64,000 nucleotides of DNA from Rhabdophis nuchalis. Lineage: Eukaryota; Chordata; Lepidosauria; Squamata; Natricidae. Positions 57,235-64,000 of the stretch are shown here, one piece after another (the first letter of the stretch is position 1; each line of letters opens with the position of its first letter). The notes under the pieces are model-generated. The model did not search any database, was not told the origin of the DNA, and saw only the letters and a list, made by a program, of their open reading frames with translations. A program made the position numbers and the translations under genes. The DNA lies in contig CM077645.1 in NCBI GenBank assembly GCA_039707465.1, forward strand, positions 65,421,850 through 65,485,849, written 5' to 3'.

Positions 57235-58469
57235 GTGAGAATTATTTTTACATTTTAAAGAATTTTTGATGGTAGACACTTTAAACACTACTCATCTATT
57301 TATCTAATTTTGTATTTTTCCTCCAATGAGTTGATTAACAAAGTGACAAATACTTAAGCATATTTCTATTTCACTTGTTTTGGAGATATTTCTTGATTAA
57401 ATTGCCCCTTTCACCTTGTCTTCCACTGTTTATTTCTGCTGCCTTTTTTTCTGTTATAGTTCTGAACTTTGCTAAAATTCCCACAAGCATAATCAAGGGC
57501 ACTTTACTTTATCTGCCAGATCAATTGTTTATTTCCTATTTTCACCCTGCTTAGATACAGTCGACCAAACTTGACCACTTGAAGTCCTTTATGCCTTTAT
57601 ATGATTTGACTGGTTCCACATTCCCATTTGTCAGATTTCAGTTCTAATAGTGTCTTTACCTTGTTCTTTCTCTCTCCTTGGGACCCTAAATATATGTGTT
57701 TACTGTTCTCACTTGGAATTTTGTGGGCACTGTCTTTTAGTATTTTATGTGAGTTTGAAACTCTGCTCTATTCCTGATAATTTCTAACTGGACAATTGTA
57801 TAGCTCTAATGATATATTTCATATTACTACTTGGAGATGTTATCACCATTTCAATCAATATGTTCAATACTGCTTCTAATCTCTTTTCTAAAGTTCTTCT
57901 CCAAATATGCCCGTCTGCCTGTATCTGTTTTCCCCATGAAAGAATCTCTAGGAACACTTTCAACAATTTATTGTTTTTATCAGTTGCAAAGCCTTGGATT
58001 CATTTGCCTCTTTTGTTTCTTACATTCAGTTTGTGATTGACTCCCCTATGTTACTCTTGAACTTTGCAACAATATTTAGTTTCTTTCCCCGTTCATAGGC
58101 AGATCTCAGAAATTTCAGCTTTCTGTTTGATTTTTTACAGTCATATTTTTGTTTTCTTGTGTCTGGCTACAATTGTATGCTGATATTCATATGGCCATTC
58201 ATGCTGATATCAACAGTAATCTCAGTATTGTTTCCCCTCCTCTGTTATAAGATACAGATTAAATTTATTATCCTTAATTGCCATAGGTTTTATATTGTTT
58301 TATCCCACGAATTTCCAGCTTCACAACTGAATTATGCTTTTCTCATAAGTGGATATCTTTTGTCTTTTTAAATTAGCTGCATTTGCTGTCAGAATGCCCT
58401 GATGGTTCTCTGGTTTTGTTTTTTTTTAACTTAGAGGAGGTCAGTCCACATGAAAAAGAAATTTAAAAA
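57235..58469. other. INPP5F intron 4, nothing classified
   Basis: AT-rich, with short chance frames. Confidence 0.4.
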
Positions 58470-58905
58470 AATACAATACAATACAATACAATAGCAGAGT
58501 TGGAAGGGACCTTGTAGGTCTTCTAGTCCAACCCCCTGCATGGGCAGGAACCTTATACCATTTCAGACAAATGGCTGTCTAACATCTTTTTAAAGACTTC
58601 CAGGGTTGGGGCATTCACAACTGCTGGAGGCAAGCTGTTCCAGAGGTTAATTGTTCTTACTGTCAGGAAATTTCTCCTTAATTCTAAGTTGCTTCTCTCC
58701 TTGGTTAGTTTCCACCCATTGCTTCTTGTCCTGCCCCCAGGTGCCTTGGAGAAAAGTTTGACTCCCTCTTCTTTGTGGCACCCTCTGAGATATCGGAACA
58801 CTGCTATCATGTCTCCCCTGGTCCTTCTCTTCATCAAACTAGTAATTCCCTCCTGATTGTGTTTAGGAACTGAAATATAGTGCAGTACAAAATATGATAG
58901 CATTT
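58470..58905 (-). mobile_element. CR1 LINE 3' end with open C-terminal frame
   Basis: The minus frame 58903-58553 reads RGDMIAVFRYLRGCHKEEGV, RTRSNGWKLTKERSNLELRR, NFLTVRTINLWNSLPPAVVN and APTLEVFKKMLDSHL, the CR1 ORF2 C terminus. The 3' UTR (GTTGGACTAGAAGACCTACA) ends in (TATTG)n at 58470-58494. The frame is uninterrupted, so this is a fairly young copy. In INPP5F intron 4, antisense to the gene. Confidence 0.9.
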
Positions 58906-59499
58906 ACTACTTTATGTTTCAAATGACAATTAGTCTGATTCTGCACTAATTTTGTCTACCAACTAGTGTTTCATACATTAAACCTCCTTATTCTGAAAAA
59001 CATATATACAGAATTTCAGGATACTAGTTTCTAGATGATGAACAGCAAGGGCAATAAAGGTCATCCTACAATTATCTGAAGGCCCTTGTGCAATAAAAGA
59101 TGTTGATCCTTTGCTGATGATATGGCACCAAAAGCAATATTGAAAATTCAGGGAGGCAAAGGGTGAAAATCAAATACTAAAACTATTACTGCATAGTCGA
59201 TTATTAGTAACATCAATTCCCATTCAACATATTCCCTATTAAAGCATATAACAAAAACAAAATGAGTACTGGAGGGAAAAAAAATACAACTCATGATACA
59301 AATGCTTTGATATGCACATCAATAAATATTACATACGGTACCACATTAATAGCCATGGTCTATAGAGGATATAAGAATGTAGACCGATATGTTATTTTGA
59401 AACACACATGGGTTTAAATCAAAGTTGCATTGCCTCCATTATTATAGTTCCTCCATAAATACATTTCTCAACAGAAATTTATACACTGTAGTTGCTTTA
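58906..59499. other. INPP5F intron 4, nothing recognised
   Basis: AT-rich intronic sequence. Confidence 0.4.
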
Positions 59500-60125
59500 A
59501 ATTCTTTCCATTAATGCTGATGCAGAAAATGTTTAATGCAGTATTAGCATACATCTTACATTTATGTGGGACTTCCTTTGAAATGCATTCAGAAGCTTCA
59601 ACTGGTACAAAGTATGGCAGCACAATTAGTCTTGTGACCCATAGAGTGACCATTGTTTCGCAAGCTGCCAATTTGCTTCCGGATGCAGTTCAAGATGTTG
59701 GTTATGATCTTCAAAACCCTACATAGGATAGATCCAGATTACTTGATGAACCATTTTGTCCTTCTAAGACAAGCCCATTGGTCAAGAAACTCCAACTGAT
59801 GGGATGTAGGAGAATGGGATCTCTGCTGTAGCCTTTTGGAACATTCTGCCCTCCGGGATGAGGTTTGCCCTCCGGAGGCCAGAATGTTCCAGAAGGCTAC
59901 ATCAGAGATCCTATTTTTCCTCAAGGTCTTGAAGACCTGATCCCTCCTCTTCCCTGCACTTCTTGTTCTCCCCTGCCCATCTTTTTAATTTCATATTATT
60001 GTACTTCCATTATTTACTGTTTTATTCCTTTGCTATTGTTTACATTTTTTATCCCCCCCACCTTTTATTGTTGTATCCAGAGTAGTCCCATGACAAGATG
60101 TAAATTAAACAAATAAGTAAATAAT
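59500..60125 (+). mobile_element. Decayed LINE 3' part with internal inverted duplication
   Basis: The plus strand resembles a CR1/L2-type ORF2 C terminus in broken frames (CAAGATGTTGGTTATGATCT, corresponding to a FK.L..IFK region; AGCCTTTTGGAACATTCTGC, corresponding to VAFWNILP). The 3' end has CATGACAAGATGTAAATTAA and an A-rich tail. At 59817-59911 the AFWN segment is present as an inverted duplication. Confidence 0.6.
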
Positions 60126-60495
60126 TAAATACCAACCTCACAAGTGGACTTAATGGATCATGTCTTCACTTATGAAGTCTATCAATTAATTATTAATTGC
60201 TGTATTTTGAAGCAAATAGATTTTGTGGTTCAGGAGAAATGATATTTACAATTGGCAACTTTTGAAGTGCTTTATTTATGAATGGCCATTTGCAGTAAGC
60301 ATCTAGAGAGATTGTCTTTTGAAGTTGTGTATACAGGATTTAAAGCTTATGAGCAGTACTTTTAAAAAAATAGGAGATGTGATGCCCTCTTTATTTCATT
60401 ACATAGAAATAGTACCTTTTACATTTTTTTTTATTTAGGACATCGTTGGAATATGTTTGAGTTACATCATGTAATATATAGAACTAGTACAATCC
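60126..60495. other. INPP5F intron 4, nothing recognised
   Basis: AT-rich intronic sequence. Confidence 0.4.
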
Positions 60496-60578
60496 TACCT
60501 GTTTCCCTGAAAATAAACCCTCCCCGGATAATAAGCCCTCCCTGAAAAGACCCTGTCTCATTTTCGGGAAACACGGTA
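60496..60578. mobile_element. Short TA-flanked MITE
   Basis: The element is 60498-60576: CCTGTTTCCCTGAAAATAAA ... CATTTTCGGGAAACACGG, with TA on both sides. The ends are inverse over about 18 bases with a few mismatches. A non-autonomous Tc1/mariner-type element is likely. Confidence 0.7.
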
Positions 60579-60920
60579 TATCTAATGAAGATTCTGTGCA
60601 GCATGTGGTCTTTCCTCCCGTAATTCTAGATGTTTCTTTATACTATTCTTGGTCATAAATTTGGTAGGCAACTTTACTTGAAGTGTTATTTCTCAGCCTT
60701 GTAGAATACAATAAATAACAGAATATTTTATATGGGAAACATATCTGCAAAGTTGTAATTCTCACTGTGTTTGTTTGAAAAGACAAAATCTATGAACGAT
60801 TTATAATTCTTTTATTTAAGCCAAAGCAAATGGTTGATGTACATTATGAACAATCATGTTTAGGTTAGTGACAGGTATCCAACTCACTGTACTGAAATAG
60901 AACATTCTGCCCTTTTATAG

Positions 60921-61088
60921 GTTAAAGAAAGTAAAGAGAAAGAAAGACTGGAGAGGCGTCTATTGGAAGAACTGTTCAAAATGTTTATGGATGCTGATTC
61001 TTTTTATTATAGTGTGACCTATGACTTAACAAACTCTGTACAAAGGCAAAGTGCATGTGAGAAGACTAACTTGCCTCTCTGGAAAAAG
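60921..61088 (+). CDS. INPP5F: INPP5F coding exon 5
   Basis: Acceptor CCCTTTTATAG; donor AAAAAG|GTAATA at 61089. It reads VKESKEKERLERRLLEELFK then MFMDADSFYYSVTYDLTNSV and QRQSACEKTNLPLWKK (residues 149-204). The FYYSVTYDLTNS block is the start of the SAC phosphatase domain. The SACEKTNLP stretch is the least conserved part. 168 bp, phase 0. Confidence 0.95.
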
Positions 61089-61293
61089 GTAATAATATGC
61101 CTCTTGAAAGATCAGCCATAGATACATATGGGCATATATTTTAAGGAAAAAAACATTAGTGTTTCCTTATCTTTCTCAAATGAAGTTCTTTTTCCTGGAC
61201 TGTTTTGATCAATATAAATTGTTCTGTACTCTTCGAGATTTCACACTTTTCTGTAATATTTGGATACAAAAGGTTTATTTTTATGTGTTTCAG

Positions 61294-61350
61294 GTTGATG
61301 ATAGATTCTTTTGGAATAAGCACATGATTGAAGATCTGATAAACCTTGGA
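61294..61350 (+). CDS. INPP5F: INPP5F coding exon 6
   Basis: Acceptor TATGTGTTTCAG; donor CTTGGA|GTAAGT at 61351. It reads VDDRFFWNKHMIEDLINLG (residues 205-223), part of the SAC domain. It is separated from exon 5 by an intron of only 205 bp. Confidence 0.95.
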
Positions 61351-62777
61351 GTAAGTAATATTCCATATACTTATGGTTCCTTGAATTAATCACATAGTGT
61401 TCTTTTCTTGACACCGTTTAGTCTAAAAAGCTCATTAAATGTTTCATGTAACTTATCCTAATTTTGTGTGACATAAAAATTTAGGTTTCTAATAGAGCTT
61501 CCATTTAAGTAACAAGTGGAATTGTTACTGACTTAAAATGACTTTTCCATCTGTAATAACATACTTTACTCCATGATTCCAGCTTTCTTAAGATATGTGA
61601 TTTTTTTTTAAAAAGTATTTTATTGGTTTTCAAAATTTTTACAGGGGAAAAGGTATAGGGTAAAGGTAACATTTTGGTACCTTCCCTGCCGTTGGTGTTG
61701 ACCTTTCCAAAACTTCATAAATTTACAATGTTAAAAGTAAAAGATAAACATATAAAAAGATTACATTGTATAACCTATATATTCAATCATCTTTTTTGCC
61801 ATTTTATCTTGTATCAACAATTACAGTAGTATTTCAAATAAAATTATTTTTGCGATCTAAGTCTTTTTGCAATTGACTCCTCTTCCCTGTCCCCGGGCGG
61901 GGCCGTCGCTCTCTCCGTTTCCCCGTCTTCGCCTCCCAGCTGGGGAGAATGTTTTTTAATAAAAACCTCAGCCTCACTTAATGTTTTGATTCTTACTTTA
62001 CCTCCCTCCTAGATATGTGATTTCTTATGCTCCCTGCTAGTTTCCCACAAGGAAACTCAATGGGCAGGCTGGCAGGAAGTGGGAAGCTGCTTTTGCTCCC
62101 ACTGTTTTTTTGCCCGCCCATGTTCATTGTGTTTCTCTGCTTAAGTAAGGAAATACCTTTGAAACAATGACTCAATGGCACGCAAGTTGTCTAATAGAAT
62201 TATATAGGGCAAAGCCTGAGCAAAAAAAAAAAATTGCAATAAATCATAAAGTAGAGAAATTGTATAGTGTCTTAAGATTGGGATAAGGCAATGAAGAAAA
62301 GTGTTGGGAATATCTTCCAGATATATAAGCCTATAGAAATAAAGAATCTTAACAATCACATATCAATCATGAAACACAATATATTTTTGTAAGAATTTTT
62401 AAAAGTTTAAAAAATATGAAAAGAGTATATTTTTTTCTTGGGTTTGTCACCATCCATGAAGTTATGATACCTAGATTGGCAATAAGCATGCTATGAGTTT
62501 CTTGAAAGAGATTTCCTAGCAGGTAAATAATGAAGCTTCAACTCACTGGCAGATATTCATCCCATTCAGATGGATCTATCTGCTATTGGAAAAGTATTTC
62601 TTAATTGTCTTTTGACCTAGATAAACTCCAAAGGTGGCCTGCAACTAAGTATTTTAAAGCAAACTGAAAAACATCATTCATCTCAAGCAGAAAAAAGTAG
62701 ATTAAAAAAACAAAGTTGATAACATGTTCAAATTACTTTGGGTAGAATCGTGTAGAACAAAAATATTTCCACAGTCC
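61351..62777. other. INPP5F intron 6, little classified
   Basis: About 61610-62000 has repeat character (TTTTATTGGTTTTCAAAATT at one side, then a GC-rich CCCCGGGCGGGGCCGTCGCT block at 61891), perhaps the inverse of a LINE, but no family is recognised. No exon seen. Confidence 0.35.
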
Positions 62778-62928
62778 ATCTAAAGCAGGGGTTCCCAAAC
62801 TTGGCAACTTTAAGACTTGTGGACTTCAACTCCCAGAATTCTCCAGCCAGCTATGCTGGCTGGAGACTTCTGGGAGTTGAAGTCCACAAGTCTTAAAGTT
62901 GCCAAGCTTGGGAACCTCTGATCTAAAG
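62778..62928. mobile_element. Palindromic hAT MITE in INPP5F intron 6, exact 8-bp duplication
   Basis: The element is 62786-62920 (135 bp): CAGGGGTTCCCAAACTTGGC ... inverse ...AGCTTGGGAACCTCTG, with ATCTAAAG at 62778-62785 and 62921-62928. The arms pair over about 64 bp with few mismatches around CCAGCTATGCTGG. Confidence 0.92.
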
Positions 62929-63586
62929 TATAATTTATAAAACTGCACGCAGCATATTTTAAGTGACTCAGTTCTAGCTATCTTGTACTAGCCAAATCCT
63001 TTTGTAAAATAATAGTTTATATTGTATCAAATGTGACTATTGGGTGCAACAAAAGCAACAAGAGTGTCTTTACTCTTTCCTTGAAAGATAATCTATTGAA
63101 AAGTATTTAGTTTCATTCTGTCTCTCTGTTGCCATCATTTGTTGTACAACCTTGGTTGGAAAAGGGATATTGAAGATTCATTATTAATCATCTAAGTTAT
63201 TCACAGTTTCCTTTAGAGGAAGATAAACTTCCAAATAACTCCTATTTATGACTTTATATGACTGTAATCCTTTATAAACATTCATAATTCTCACTAAGCA
63301 GTTACTTGGTGTTTTCCATCTAATTTTATTAGCTCATATTGGTAAGGTTCAAATGGTCAGTAGTCCAAGTGTCCCTGAATTTATTTTGAATTGTCTACTG
63401 AATTTTTTTCCTTAATTTTTAATTGTTGCTTTTAAGTTTAGCTATGTAGTAAATTTATTATTAGTATGCAATAGAACGTCCTAATATATTAAATATGAAC
63501 TTTGTATACTACTCTTGCAGCTATTTCCAGTTATTTAAATTTTGGGTTCTATAAATTTCATGTATATATGTTTTAATGTCCTGCAG
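62929..63586. other. INPP5F intron 6, 3' end
   Basis: AT-rich; nothing recognised before acceptor TTTTAATGTCCTGCAG. Confidence 0.5.
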
Positions 63587-63785
63587 CAAACTGAAGTGGA
63601 CTTTTGGATTATCCCCATCATCCAAGGATTTGTGCAAATTGAAGAACTTGTAGTTAATTACAATGAAACACCAGATGAGGAGAAAAGCAGCCCTGAAACA
63701 CCATCTCAGGAGCCTGTTTGTGTAGATTACATTCATCCAAGTTTTCTTGTGGCACTTATCTCACGGAGAAGCCGTCACAGAGCGG
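63587..63785 (+). CDS. INPP5F: INPP5F coding exon 7
   Basis: Acceptor GTCCTGCAG|CAAACTG; donor GCGG|GTAAGT at 63786. It reads QTEVDFWIIPIIQGFVQIEE then LVVNYNETPDEEKSSPETPS, QEPVCVDYIHPSFLVALISR and RSRHRA (residues 224-289), with one base of the next Gly codon. The VALISRRSRHRAG motif is a SAC-domain hallmark. 199 bp. Confidence 0.95.
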
Positions 63786-64000
63786 GTAAGTTTATTCGGT
63801 ATAGTCTAGAGACCAAAAAGCTTTATTGATAATTTTTATGGAAACAAGTCCTTAAATCCTATTTGCATTTCTATACAGAAATTAAAAGACTCACTTAAGG
63901 CCATAAGAAGCACTTGAAAAATTGGACAAGACATGACCTCTTTCAGACAATCCCTTCCATTCAGAAAGCAGGACTTATTTCTTTTCTTTGTGGGATGAGG
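63786..64000. other. INPP5F intron 7, start
   Basis: AT-rich sequence following the exon 7 donor; no further exon before the window ends. Confidence 0.6.

Larger units (their letters stand above)
37773..64000 (+). other. INPP5F: INPP5F (SAC2) gene, 5' part: seven coding exons and introns
   Basis: INPP5F is a SAC-domain phosphoinositide phosphatase. It removes the 4-phosphate from PI4P (and acts on PI(4,5)P2 products) on early endocytic membranes, working with OCRL and Rab5. The coding exons seen are 37773-37869, 47407-47487, 55826-55962, 57106-57234, 60921-61088, 61294-61350 and 63587-63785, joined by GT-AG introns of 9537, 8338, 1143, 3686, 205 and 2236 bp. Phases are consistent and yield 289 residues plus one base. 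The window stops after roughly the first third of the SAC domain; the CX5R catalytic motif, the hSac2 homology domain and the C-terminal tail lie downstream. No stop or frameshift is seen in the joined exons. Confidence 0.95.

Noticed and set aside
1..64000. CRISPR array, operon, riboswitch or other prokaryotic features
   Set aside because: No regular spacer arrays were seen; tandem repeats are microsatellites or minisatellites, and the gene structure is that of a vertebrate nuclear genome.

Overview
This is vertebrate nuclear DNA and almost certainly squamate (a snake or lizard; a snake is my best guess). The evidence is the two host genes, both with multi-exon vertebrate structure, and the repeats: tRNA-derived SINEs with Bov-B-type tails, CR1 LINEs ending in (TATTG)n, many CR1/L2-group LINE copies, a Penelope-like fragment, a Helitron and a large set of hAT-type non-autonomous transposons with 8-bp target duplications. 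No bacterial gene, CRISPR array, functional tRNA or rRNA was seen.

Host genes. Positions 1-382 hold the end of the last coding exon of BAG3 (plus strand), starting inside the BAG domain, followed by a 3' UTR with three AATAAA signals (848-937). From 37773 to the end of the window runs the 5' part of INPP5F (SAC2, inositol polyphosphate 4-phosphatase; plus strand). Seven coding exons were placed by splice sites, reading phase and recognisable protein sequence: 37773-37869, 47407-47487, 55826-55962, 57106-57234, 60921-61088, 61294-61350 and 63587-63785. Together they give 289 codons plus one base. The catalytic CX5R part of the SAC domain lies beyond the window. A CpG-rich promoter region covers about 37305-38110. 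The BAG3-INPP5F order and orientation match other vertebrates.

Between the genes (about 1-37 kb) I see no further protein-coding host gene. The region is a stack of transposon insertions: one long CR1/L2-group LINE whose ORF2 is broken by a single in-frame stop (22355-25805), a second, more damaged one (31795-34653), many 3' fragments of the same group, four copies of an LTR-like repeat, and nested arrangements in which insertion order can be read (12750-14222 and 18462-20065).

INPP5F introns carry the same repeat families, plus a Helitron (52326-52667), a 1.3-kb hAT element filled by a purine tract (54056-55370), hairpin MITEs in introns 2 and 6, and a LINE tail ending 15 bp before exon 4.

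I found no clearly new biological system. The most useful observations are structural: nested insertions, filler DNA inside a LINE, an inverted pair of transposons beside the INPP5F promoter, and intronic palindromes. Repeat family names come from recognition by eye; edges without a target duplication are approximate.
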